Shown here piece by piece: positions 1-7,492 of a DNA stretch of 36,001 bases (position 1 is its first letter; each line of letters begins with the position of its first letter). Below the pieces are notes generated by a model. That model ran no database searches, had not been told where the DNA came from, and saw only the letters and a program-made list of their open reading frames with translations. The position numbers were made by a program, and so were the translations under genes. The stretch comes from Bryobacterales bacterium (GTDB lineage Bacteria > Acidobacteriota > Terriglobia > Bryobacterales > Bryobacteraceae): assembly GCA_020847975.1 (NCBI GenBank), contig JADLBD010000141.1, forward strand, positions 1-36,001, given 5' to 3'.

Positions 1-431
1 GCCCACGGCTTCGCCACCAGGCAAAACCCGTGCCCCGCGTCGCCGAACTGCTTTTGCAACAGCGCCCTCGTGTCGCTTGTGATCAGATCCGCCGTCGTCG
101 GCGAATCCCCGTAGTGCAGAATCCGGACTACGCCCCCCTGCTTCTTCCCTTCCGCCGCGAGCAGCGCCTGGTAAAAGGAATCGAGCGTATGGTTTGGATC
201 GAGAATCGGATACCGCGTCTGCTTGTAAGGGTTCGTCTCCGGCCGCAGCCGCTGCCGCTCCTCTGTCTCCGGATCCGCCGTCGGCCGCCGGTCCACAAAA
301 TCGAGCACCGCCGGAATCGTACGCCAGTCCATCACCTTGTAGTCGTGCAGCACCGGCACAACGTCGGTCAGCCCCATGAGCGCGCCGAAAGCCAGAATCG
401 TCAGCGTTGTCTTTGAAGGCAGCCGGATCAT
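1..431 (-). CDS. SGNH/GDSL hydrolase family protein, N-terminal part (cut by window edge)
   Basis: Reading the minus strand from ATG at 431-429 gives 143 residues without a stop before the window ends. A hydrophobic N-terminus (about residues 8-20) looks like a signal anchor. Residues 105-114 read LHYGDSPTTA, with the G-D-S block of SGNH hydrolases; Ser110 would be the nucleophile. The following stretch, GDAGHGF at 130-136, is also typical of this group. The ATG lies 3 bp after the stop of the upstream MBOAT gene, so the two are almost certainly co-translated. In alginate and cellulose acetylation systems the MBOAT protein passes acetyl groups across the membrane and an SGNH partner (AlgJ/AlgX-like) places them on the polymer. 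That role is inferred here from the pairing; the substrate is unknown and the Asp-His part of the triad lies outside the window. Confidence 0.75.
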   Translation of the reverse strand, partial: MIRLPSKTTLTILAFGALMGLTDVVPVLHDYKVMDWRTIPAVLDFVDRRPTADPETEERQRLRPETNPYKQTRYPILDPNHTLDSFYQALLAAEGKKQGGVVRILHYGDSPTTADLITSDTRALLQKQFGDAGHGFCLVAKPW

Positions 432-434
432 AGT

Positions 435-1844
435 CTAAAACCTGGTGTAGATGAACGGCGCTGCTCCGGTCGCCGCCACGTAATGAATGGCCAGCAGCAA
501 CAGCGCCATCGCCGCTGCCTGCACGTAGAAAGGCGACCGCACAAAGACCCCGCTAAAGCCCTTATACCAGCCCGCCGGCGTGTAATGAGCCGCCAGCGCA
601 ATCCCCATCACGATCGCGATCGGAGCCGAGATGTTTGCAAACGAAACACTCATCGACCCGATGCGAGCCAGCACGGCCCATGCGTTCTCCAAGCTGGACG
701 CCCGGAAAAACACCCACGCGAAACAGACGAACTGCGCGGTCCAGAAAATCCTTAGCCCCTTGGCCCACCAGGCCTGGTTCGGCTGCGGATTGCCCCGCCA
801 CACCTGCCATGCCCGAGTCGCGCCCAGCCCCACGCCATGCAGCAGCCCCCATATGACAAAGGTCCAACTGGGACCATGCCACAATCCGCCGATCACCATC
901 GTGATCACCAGGTTCATGTACGTGATGATCTTCCACTTCGAACGCAGCCCCGGCAGCGAAAAGTACAAATAGTCCCGCAGCCAGTTCGACAGCGTGATGT
1001 GCCACCGCCGCCAGAAATCCGGCACGCTCTCCGCCGCATATGGCATCTTGAAGTTCCCCGGCAGTTTGATCCCCAGCAGCAGCGCCGATCCCATCGCGAT
1101 ATCCGTGTACCCGGAAAAGTCGTAATACAGTTGCAGCGCGTAGGCGTACACCGCGATCAGCACTTCCATCCCCGTGTACAGGTTCGGAAAATCGAACACC
1201 CGGTTCACCAGGTTCGCCCCCAGGTAATCGGCAATCAGGAGCTTTTTCATCAGCCCCAAGCCGATCAGGAACACCGCCCGCCCCCCATCCTCGCCGCTCA
1301 ACTGCCTGTCTTTCCTCTCCAACTGAGGCAGCAGCACGGCCACGCGTGTGATCGGCCCGGCCAGCGTAGTCGGAAAGAAACTCACCGCCGACAAATACGC
1401 CAGGTAGCTCGACGTCGCCTTGGCGTCATTCCGGTACAGGTCCAGCGTATATGTCAACGCCTGGAAACAATAAAAAGAGATGCCCAGCGGGAAGTTCCAA
1501 TGCCATTCCGGCTTCGGCTGCCCCGTCCACGCCGACCAGTTCTCCAGAAAAAACGGCATGTACTTGAGCGTCGCCAGTAACCCCACGTTCCACACCACGC
1601 TCATTCCCACCAGCCCACGCCGTACCCATTTCTTCTTCTCTCTCCCCAACCCCAACCCAATCGCGAAATCCACCGTCGAAGCCGCCGGAATCAGGAAGAG
1701 ATAGAAAATATCCCACTTGGCGTAGAAGAAGTAGTTGCCGAACAGGATCGCCGCCAGCGCCAGCGCGCGGCTGCGGGCCACCACCCAATACAGGAAGAAA
1801 ATGGCGACAAGAAAAATGAAGTATGCCGAGGACGACAGCAACAT
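435..1844 (-). CDS. MBOAT family O-acyltransferase (AlgI-like)
   Basis: Integral membrane protein of 469 residues, a usual length for AlgI/DltB-type acyltransferases. It opens with hydrophobic segments (about 6-24 and 28-57) and continues with many membrane spans. Family landmarks are visible: DFWRRWHITLSNWLRDY around His282, and the GLWHGPSWTFVIWG block with the catalytic-type histidine His323. Enzymes of this family move acyl groups, usually acetyl, from the cytoplasm to extracytoplasmic polysaccharides or teichoic acid. The downstream SGNH-hydrolase gene begins 3 bp after the stop, supporting a polysaccharide O-acetylation pair. No strong Shine-Dalgarno sequence is seen before ATG 1844. 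The acceptor polymer cannot be told from sequence. Confidence 0.93.
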   Translation of the reverse strand: MLLSSSAYFIFLVAIFFLYWVVARSRALALAAILFGNYFFYAKWDIFYLFLIPAASTVDFAIGLGLGREKKKWVRRGLVGMSVVWNVGLLATLKYMPFFLENWSAWTGQPKPEWHWNFPLGISFYCFQALTYTLDLYRNDAKATSSYLAYLSAVSFFPTTLAGPITRVAVLLPQLERKDRQLSGEDGGRAVFLIGLGLMKKLLIADYLGANLVNRVFDFPNLYTGMEVLIAVYAYALQLYYDFSGYTDIAMGSALLLGIKLPGNFKMPYAAESVPDFWRRWHITLSNWLRDYLYFSLPGLRSKWKIITYMNLVITMVIGGLWHGPSWTFVIWGLLHGVGLGATRAWQVWRGNPQPNQAWWAKGLRIFWTAQFVCFAWVFFRASSLENAWAVLARIGSMSVSFANISAPIAIVMGIALAAHYTPAGWYKGFSGVFVRSPFYVQAAAMALLLLAIHYVAATGAAPFIYTRF

Positions 1845-1906
1845 GTGCCAGAATACAGTCTACCGGAGTCCCTCCCCAGCCTACCCGGTCTTTTCCTTAA
1901 TGCTCC

Positions 1907-2659
1907 TTAATGCGTTCTCTCGGCAAGAAACTTCCGTTGCGGCCCCCGCAGGAACTTCGCGTCGAAGCACCCCGTACGTTGCAACTCCTCGAACTTCCCC
2001 AGTACCGCGGCTTGCCGGAACGTGACATGCCGCCGCATCGCCTCATCCGCCTCGATCGGGTCGCCGCTCGTGAGCGCCTTCACCAGTTCCCGGTGCCACA
2101 TCGCCGGCAGCGTCTCCAAATCCGCCGTCACGTTGAACAGCCAGTTGTAGATCAACACCCGGCTCCGCTCGATGGCGTCCACCAGCGCCGCACAGTTGCT
2201 GCATTCGGCGATTCGCGTATGCAGCCGCAGGTGTGCGCGCTCGAATTCGTAGCTCGCCGCCGGCTTGTATGCCTCCTCCACGCGCGCCGCCGCCAGCGAC
2301 AACCGGTCCACCAGTTCCGCCGTGCTCCGCAGTTCCGCCTTCTGATCCTTCGTAGCCAGTGCTACGAACAGCCGCGCCGACTGCGACTCGAGCGCCTCGC
2401 GCACAATGTAGTGCCCGCGGATGTCTTCCACGGTCGGAATCCGCACCCGTGTTCCCGCCCGTGGTTTCGACTCCACCAATCCCTCCGCTTCCAGCCGCTG
2501 CAATGCTTCCGAAACCGGGATCAGACTCATTCCTAATTCTTCCGCCAGCCGCCGCCTCGATAATGGTTCTCCGAGGGCATAGTCGCCCACCAGAATTTTG
2601 TTGCGTACCCGGTCGTACGCCTGCAAACTCAGCGTCGCCGGTGCTCTTTTTCTCCGCAT
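1907..2659 (-). CDS. GntR family transcriptional regulator, FCD (FadR-like) subfamily
   Basis: Protein of 250 residues. An N-terminal winged helix (about 10-75) contains the usual RRRLAEELGMS...VSEALQRLEAEGLV recognition helix and wing. The C-terminal all-helical FCD domain (about 85-225) has the histidine-rich metal-site pattern: ERAHLRLHTRIAECSN, then WHRELVKAL and RRHV. FCD regulators bind small organic acids or sugar acids and usually repress neighbouring catabolic genes. It is divergent from the sialidase-like gene with 180 bp between the starts, so that gene and the regulator itself are the likely targets. ATG 2659 has no clear Shine-Dalgarno sequence. The ligand is unknown. Confidence 0.93.
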   Translation of the reverse strand: MRRKRAPATLSLQAYDRVRNKILVGDYALGEPLSRRRLAEELGMSLIPVSEALQRLEAEGLVESKPRAGTRVRIPTVEDIRGHYIVREALESQSARLFVALATKDQKAELRSTAELVDRLSLAAARVEEAYKPAASYEFERAHLRLHTRIAECSNCAALVDAIERSRVLIYNWLFNVTADLETLPAMWHRELVKALTSGDPIEADEAMRRHVTFRQAAVLGKFEELQRTGCFDAKFLRGPQRKFLAERTH

Positions 2660-2696
2660 AATACACGCTCACCCCGTATCCAATCCAGGGGATCTT

Positions 2697-2721
2697 CGTC
2701 AATGTTCCCTGGAATCATTGA
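2697..2721 (-). promoter_or_regulatory. candidate promoter -35 and operator of the GntR gene
   Basis: On the minus strand TTGACG (2702-2697) matches a -35 box in five of six positions and is followed 16 bases later by GATACG, a weak -10. It overlaps an imperfect inverted repeat at 2699-2721: TCAATGTTCC, two bases, then GGAATCATTGA, equal arms except for one extra base. This lies about 40 bp upstream of the regulator start. An operator there would allow autoregulation. Function is inferred from position and symmetry only. Confidence 0.3.
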
Positions 2722-2791
2722 TATTCGGCCACTGCGATTGAGTCGCGATGCCGCCCGGCCAGTCCCCGAAAACGAGCCGTTCTCAATTTGG

Positions 2792-2823
2792 TTGTGACAA
2801 GCATATCTTCGTGCTGGTAGGAT
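2792..2823 (+). promoter_or_regulatory. candidate promoter of the sialidase-like gene with a small palindrome
   Basis: GTGACA (2794-2799, five of six matches to a -35 box) and TAGGAT (2818-2823, four of six matches to a -10 box) are 18 bases apart and point to the gene starting at 2840. The perfect 9-base palindrome TTGTGACAA (2792-2800) covers the -35 box and could be bound by the divergent GntR regulator. GntR sites are often T-x-G-T...A-C-x-A palindromes, but this one has shorter spacing than the common form, so the assignment is tentative. Confidence 0.33.
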
Positions 2824-2839
2824 TGCAACACGAAATTAC

Positions 2840-4672
2840 ATGTCAGTTCTTCGGCTCCTGTTCACCCTTTCGCTCGCCCTCCCCGCCTGCTGCTCCGATT
2901 GGCGCAATATCCGCCTCGGCTCCGTCATCCCCGATGAGTCCTACGCGGATCAGCCCTACGTTGTTCTGACGAACGACGGCAATTGGCTCTGTGTCCTTAC
3001 CACCGGCAAAGGCGTCGAAGGACAGCCGGGCCAGCACATTGTTTCCATGATATCGAAAGACAAGGGCCGCACCTGGTCGCCCTCCGTCGACATCGAACCC
3101 GCCGCCGGCCCCGAGGCTTCCTGGGTGATGCCCCTCAAAGTCCCCTCCGGACGCGTCTACGTCTTCTACACCTACAACAAAGACAACTTGCGCCAAGTCA
3201 CCGGCAACAACCCCCGCATCGCCCGCCGCGTCGACACCCTGGGCGTCTACGCCTTCAAATACTCCGATGATAACGGCCGCACCTGGTCGCCCCGCCGCTA
3301 CGAGATCCCCATGCGCCGGATGCGTATCGACCGTGAAAATTACTACCACGGCGAGGTCATGTTCTTCTGGGGCGTCGGCAAGCCCATCATCACCTCTCGC
3401 AACTACGCCATCTTCGGATTCGCCAAGGTTGGTCGCTGGGGCGACCCCGGCGCCATGATCGAATCCCAGGGCTGCTTCCTCCGCAGCGACAACATCCTCA
3501 CCGAACGTGATCCGGAAAAAATCCGCTTTACCCTCCTCCCTGACGGCGATCAGGGTCTCCGCGCCCCCCACGGCCCCGTCTCGGATGAAGCCAACCTCGC
3601 GGAATTGAGCGACGGCACACTCTACGCCACCTACCGCACCATCGACGGCTACAATTGCCAGGCGTATTCACACGACGGCGGCCATCACTGGACCGGTCCC
3701 GAATACGCCACCTACTCCCCCGGCGGCCGCCGCATCAAACATCCCCGCGCGGCCAACTTCGTCCGCAAATTCTCCAACGGCAAGTTCCTCCTCTGGTTCC
3801 ACAATCAGGGTGGCGACGCCGCCATCACCCCCGAATGGACCTCCGGAGCCTACTACCGCAACCGCAACCCCGGCTGGATCCTCGGCGGCGTCGAACGCAA
3901 CGGCAAAATCTACTGGTCCCAGCCCGAAATCCTTCTTTACGATGAAGACCCCAACATCCGCATCAGCTACCCCGACTTCATCGAGGACCACGGCCGATTC
4001 TTCATCACCGAAACCCAGAAGGAAGTCGCCCGCACCCACGAAATCGACAAATCGTTACTCGACGCCGTCTGGAACACTTCCACCCGCAGCGTCACCCGCG
4101 CCGGACTCGCCTTCGAAGCCGCCCCAGGCGCCAACCCCAAAATGCCTGTCCTCGCCGGCAGCTTCTCCATCGACTTCTGGATGAACCTCAAAGAACTCAC
4201 CGCCGGCCAGATCCTCTTCGACTCCCGCGACGCCCAAGGCAAAGGCATCCTCGTCACCACGGCGGACCGCTTCAATCTTCGCATCACCCTCAACGACGGC
4301 AAGGAACAAGCCTCCTGGGATTCCGATTACGGCACACAGGAAGGCACTCTCCGCACAGGAGCCTGGCAGCACATCGCCATCATTGTCGATGGCGGCCCCC
4401 GCATCATTTCTTACGTCATCGATGGCCAGTTCAATGACGGAGGCCCTGTGCGCCAGTTCGGATGGGGCCGTTTCCCCGCCACCCTCGGCGACTTCAATGG
4501 AGCCGCCAGCGCCCAAATCGCGCCCAGGATTACCGGAGAACTTCGCAGCCTCCGCTTCTACACGCGCTATCTCCTCACTGCCGAAGCCGTGGGTAACTAT
4601 CAGGCCGGCTTACCACGCATGACGGCGTCCCGCATCTCCCATCCCGCAGGCACCAAAACCGTCGAGCCGTAA
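2840..4672 (+). CDS. secreted sialidase-like BNR-repeat protein with C-terminal LamG-like domain
   Basis: Protein of 610 residues. The N-terminus is a signal peptide ending near ALPACCSDW; Cys17 or Cys18 might be lipidated, although Pro before Ala is unusual for a lipobox. A six-bladed sialidase-type propeller is indicated by Asp-box motifs: SKDKGRTW near residue 72, SDDNGRTW near 142 and SHDGGHHW near 277. From about 440 to 590 there is a concanavalin/LamG-like beta sandwich (FSIDFWM..., W-Q-H-I-A...D-G...I-S-Y-V-I-D-G). The family includes exo-sialidases and other hydrolases, so the true substrate may not be sialic acid. It is divergent from the GntR gene, which probably controls it. Its last 73 bp overlap the convergent hydantoinase-like gene. 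Confidence 0.85.
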   Translation: MSVLRLLFTLSLALPACCSDWRNIRLGSVIPDESYADQPYVVLTNDGNWLCVLTTGKGVEGQPGQHIVSMISKDKGRTWSPSVDIEPAAGPEASWVMPLKVPSGRVYVFYTYNKDNLRQVTGNNPRIARRVDTLGVYAFKYSDDNGRTWSPRRYEIPMRRMRIDRENYYHGEVMFFWGVGKPIITSRNYAIFGFAKVGRWGDPGAMIESQGCFLRSDNILTERDPEKIRFTLLPDGDQGLRAPHGPVSDEANLAELSDGTLYATYRTIDGYNCQAYSHDGGHHWTGPEYATYSPGGRRIKHPRAANFVRKFSNGKFLLWFHNQGGDAAITPEWTSGAYYRNRNPGWILGGVERNGKIYWSQPEILLYDEDPNIRISYPDFIEDHGRFFITETQKEVARTHEIDKSLLDAVWNTSTRSVTRAGLAFEAAPGANPKMPVLAGSFSIDFWMNLKELTAGQILFDSRDAQGKGILVTTADRFNLRITLNDGKEQASWDSDYGTQEGTLRTGAWQHIAIIVDGGPRIISYVIDGQFNDGGPVRQFGWGRFPATLGDFNGAASAQIAPRITGELRSLRFYTRYLLTAEAVGNYQAGLPRMTASRISHPAGTKTVEP

Positions 4673-6498
4673 TCGAGCACCAGCGCCGGCCCCTTCACCG
4701 CCTGCGGCAATTCCGCGCGCCGCCACACAGCGATCTTCCGCCACCCTCCATCCACGAACACCCGCCTCACTTCAGGCTTCCCCTCCGCGCGCTTCACCCG
4801 CCGTGGCACAGGCTTCGCAACCTCCCTGACAGCCCGCACCCGGATCGTCACCACCTCAATCGCCCGTCCCACATCCGAATATCCGTACACTTTTGCGTGC
4901 TCCTTGTGGAAGGCTGCCGCCGTATTCTCCCCCGTCCACGGAATCGTCAACTCGTAACTCTGACCCGCGTACCGCACATCCCCGAATCGCTCGATCCGCG
5001 CCCCTGTATTCTCCTTCATCGCCCGCCCCTCCAAGTGCCGGAAGCGCTCCTCTAAGTCCGCCTGCCCCAGCACCCCCGCCGCGTAATCGCGCACGTGCGG
5101 AGCAAGCAGCATCCCCAATGCCGAAAGCACGCCCGCCGGTTCCGGAGCCAGCACCACCCGAATCCCCAACTCCCGTGCAATCTCGCAGGCGTGCAGCCCG
5201 CCGCATCCGCCAAACGCCACCAGCGCAAACTCCCGCGGATCGTATCCCCGCTCGATCGACACCGCCCGGATCGCCCGCTCCATGTTCGCGTTCGCCACCC
5301 GTAGAATCCCCTCCGCCGCCCTCGTACGGTCCATCCCCAACTGCGCAGCCAACCGGTCCACCGCCGCCTCCGCCCGCGCCGCATCAAGATGCATGCGCCC
5401 GCCCAGAAATTGATCCGCCCCGATCCGCCCTAACACCACATGCGCATCCGTCACCGTCGGCAATTCCCCCACCCCGTAGCACGCCGGACCCGGATCCGCC
5501 CCAGCGCTCTCCGGCCCCACGCGCAGCAACCCGCCTTCATCCACCCGCGCAATCGATCCGCCGCCCGCCCCCACCGTGTGGATATCGAGCATGGGCACGC
5601 GGATCGGCACCCCATCCACCACCGCCTCCACCGTCTCCCGCGGAGCCCCATCTGTCAGGCTCACGTCCGTCGACGTCCCGCCCATGTCGAACCCCATCGC
5701 CTTCCGGAATCCCGCCCGCCGCGCCACATCGAACGCGCCCACCACGCCGCCTGCCGGACCCGACAGCACCGTCCGCACCGCTTGCCGACGCGCCTCGGCC
5801 GCCGTCAGCAGCCCCCCGTTCGATTGCAGAATCGAAATCGGATACGGCGATCCCTTTTCGAGCGCTCCCAGATACCGGTCCATCAGCGGTCCCACATACG
5901 CGTTCACCATCACCGTCGATCCGCGCTCGTACTCCCGAAACTCCGGACACACCTCGCTCGACACGCTCACGTACCCCAACCCCTCCAAAGCTTCCGCCGC
6001 CGCTGCTTCATTCTCCGGACACTGATACGCGTGCAGAAAACAAATCGCCACGGATTCCACCTTCGCCGCCCGTAGTCTCGACCGCAGCCGCTTCCACTCC
6101 CCAGACCCCGGCCGCCGCGCCACCGTCCCATCCGCATACACCCGCTCCTCGACGCCAAAGCACAACTCCCGCGGCGCCAAGAACCGCTTCGCCGGCGGCG
6201 TCAGGTCATACAACGCAATCCGGTTCTGCCGCCCGATGTGCAGCAAGTCCTCAAACCCCGCAGTCGTTACAAACCCCGCCCGCGCCCCCTTTCGCTCGAG
6301 CAGCGCATTCGTCGCCACCGTCGACCCGTGGATCACCTCCACGCCTGCCGCCCCATCCGCCGCCTGCGCGATTCCTGCCAGTATCACCGCCGCCGGATCC
6401 GCCGCATTCGACCGCAGCTTGAACGTCTCCATCCGCCCATCCTCATGCAGCACCGCAAAATCGGTGAACGTCCCGCCCGCATCAATCCCAATTCGCAT
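4600..6498 (-). CDS. hydantoinase A / 5-oxoprolinase-type ATP-dependent amidohydrolase subunit
   Basis: I place the start at ATG 6498 because the conserved N-terminus MRIGIDAGGTFTDFAVL begins there and GGGAG lies 11 bases upstream; an in-frame ATG 60 bases earlier would add a non-conserved extension. The 632 residues carry the family blocks: DAGGTFTD phosphate motif, GSTVATNALLERKG, SGPAGGVVGA, GFDMGGTSTDVSL, HTVGAGGGSIA and DPGPACYG. HyuA/HyuB and 5-oxoprolinase hydrolyse cyclic amides with ATP; HyuA is the actin-like ATP-binding half. No HyuB-type gene is adjacent, so the partner must lie elsewhere. Its 3' end overlaps the sialidase-like gene by 73 bp on the opposite strand. Both C-termini look genuine. 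Confidence 0.93.
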   Translation of the reverse strand: MRIGIDAGGTFTDFAVLHEDGRMETFKLRSNAADPAAVILAGIAQAADGAAGVEVIHGSTVATNALLERKGARAGFVTTAGFEDLLHIGRQNRIALYDLTPPAKRFLAPRELCFGVEERVYADGTVARRPGSGEWKRLRSRLRAAKVESVAICFLHAYQCPENEAAAAEALEGLGYVSVSSEVCPEFREYERGSTVMVNAYVGPLMDRYLGALEKGSPYPISILQSNGGLLTAAEARRQAVRTVLSGPAGGVVGAFDVARRAGFRKAMGFDMGGTSTDVSLTDGAPRETVEAVVDGVPIRVPMLDIHTVGAGGGSIARVDEGGLLRVGPESAGADPGPACYGVGELPTVTDAHVVLGRIGADQFLGGRMHLDAARAEAAVDRLAAQLGMDRTRAAEGILRVANANMERAIRAVSIERGYDPREFALVAFGGCGGLHACEIARELGIRVVLAPEPAGVLSALGMLLAPHVRDYAAGVLGQADLEERFRHLEGRAMKENTGARIERFGDVRYAGQSYELTIPWTGENTAAAFHKEHAKVYGYSDVGRAIEVVTIRVRAVREVAKPVPRRVKRAEGKPEVRRVFVDGGWRKIAVWRRAELPQAVKGPALVLDYGSTVLVPAGWEMRDAVMRGKPA

Positions 6499-6817
6499 TC
6501 GGCCCCATTCTCCCATGTGTGGAGGCTGCCAATCCGCATTGGCCGCTCGATCATCCACGACAAAAGATCAGCCCCATGCGAAAGCGGCCCGGGAACTCGC
6601 CATCCCGACTTTTCAGCCGTAACCTGCCAGGCCGCCAAGCCGACCGATCCTGGTCCTCCGCGCGGCCGGCGTCTCAGCGCACTCCTACCTCAGTTGAACC
6701 ACCCCGCACCCCAAATCCGCATCCGCCTTCATACGGACAACATATATTCCCCAGGCCACAACCGCCCGGCATCTTACAATAAAGAAGCAGGATCACCCCA
6801 CCACCCGCCCATAGACG
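6499..6817. other. divergent intergenic region between hydantoinase-like gene and ABC operon
   Basis: About 320 bp without a convincing gene. TACAAT at 6775-6780 and TATATT at 6743-6748 resemble -10 boxes for the rightward ABC operon, but neither has a good -35 box at the usual distance. No clear Shine-Dalgarno sequence precedes ATG 6818. I see no RNA gene or terminator hairpin. Confidence 0.4.
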
Positions 6818-7492
6818 ATGATCGAGCTCCAGGACGTATCCAAGCAATTCGACGGGAAGCGCAAAGTTACCGCCCTTGACCAGGTCTCCCTCTCCATCGC
6901 CAAGGGAGAGATGGTTTCCCTGGTCGGCGCATCCGGCTCCGGCAAATCCACCATGCTCAACCTCATCGGCGGCCTTGATAAACCCTCCTCCGGCGAAATC
7001 ATCGTCGATGGCGAGCGCCTCAGCCGCGTCTCCGACGATCAACTCACCCGTGTCCGCCGCGACAAAATCGGCTTCATCTTCCAGTTCTTCAACCTCCTGC
7101 CCACGCTCAGTTGCCTCGAAAACGTCGCCCTTCCGCTTCACCTCCGCGGCTGGAACCGGCGCCGCATCGAGGAACGCGCCCGCGAACTCCTTGACCTCGT
7201 CCAACTCGGCCACCGCCTCGAACATCTCCCCGAAGAACTCTCGGGCGGCGAACGCCAGCGCGTCGCCATCGCCCGCGCTCTCTCCGTCTATCCCCCCATC
7301 CTCCTCGCCGACGAGCCCACCGGAAACCTCGATTCACACACCGGAGCCGAAATTCTCCGCCTCATCCAGGACCTGCACCAGCGCCTCAACGCCACCATCC
7401 TCATCGTCACCCACGACATGGGCGTCGCCGAAAGCTGCCCGCGCACCATTCGCCTCAAGGACGGCAAAGTGGTCGAGGACATCCGCCGATGA
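6818..7492 (+). CDS. ABC transporter ATP-binding protein (LolD/MacB-type)
   Basis: Cytoplasmic ATPase of 224 residues with all core motifs: Walker A GASGSGKST at 37-45, Q-loop in FQFFNLLP, signature LSGGERQRV at 141-149, Walker B ILLADEPTGNLD near 160 and the switch histidine in IVTHD. Length and motif wording match the type VII (MacB/LolD/FtsE) class, which works with FtsX-type permeases to do mechanical work at the inner membrane rather than ordinary transport. Its stop overlaps the permease start by 4 bp (ATGA), so the two are translationally coupled. It is the first gene of the five-gene export operon. Confidence 0.96.
   Translation: MIELQDVSKQFDGKRKVTALDQVSLSIAKGEMVSLVGASGSGKSTMLNLIGGLDKPSSGEIIVDGERLSRVSDDQLTRVRRDKIGFIFQFFNLLPTLSCLENVALPLHLRGWNRRRIEERARELLDLVQLGHRLEHLPEELSGGERQRVAIARALSVYPPILLADEPTGNLDSHTGAEILRLIQDLHQRLNATILIVTHDMGVAESCPRTIRLKDGKVVEDIRR

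Noticed and set aside
2748..2969. Short frame overlapping the sialidase start
   Set aside because: No motif; the sialidase frame has the signal peptide and Asp boxes.
4893..6422. Long plus-strand open frame opposite the hydantoinase-like gene
   Set aside because: Its product is extremely Pro/Ser/Arg-rich with no motif; it is the mirror of a GC-rich coding strand that clearly encodes HyuA.
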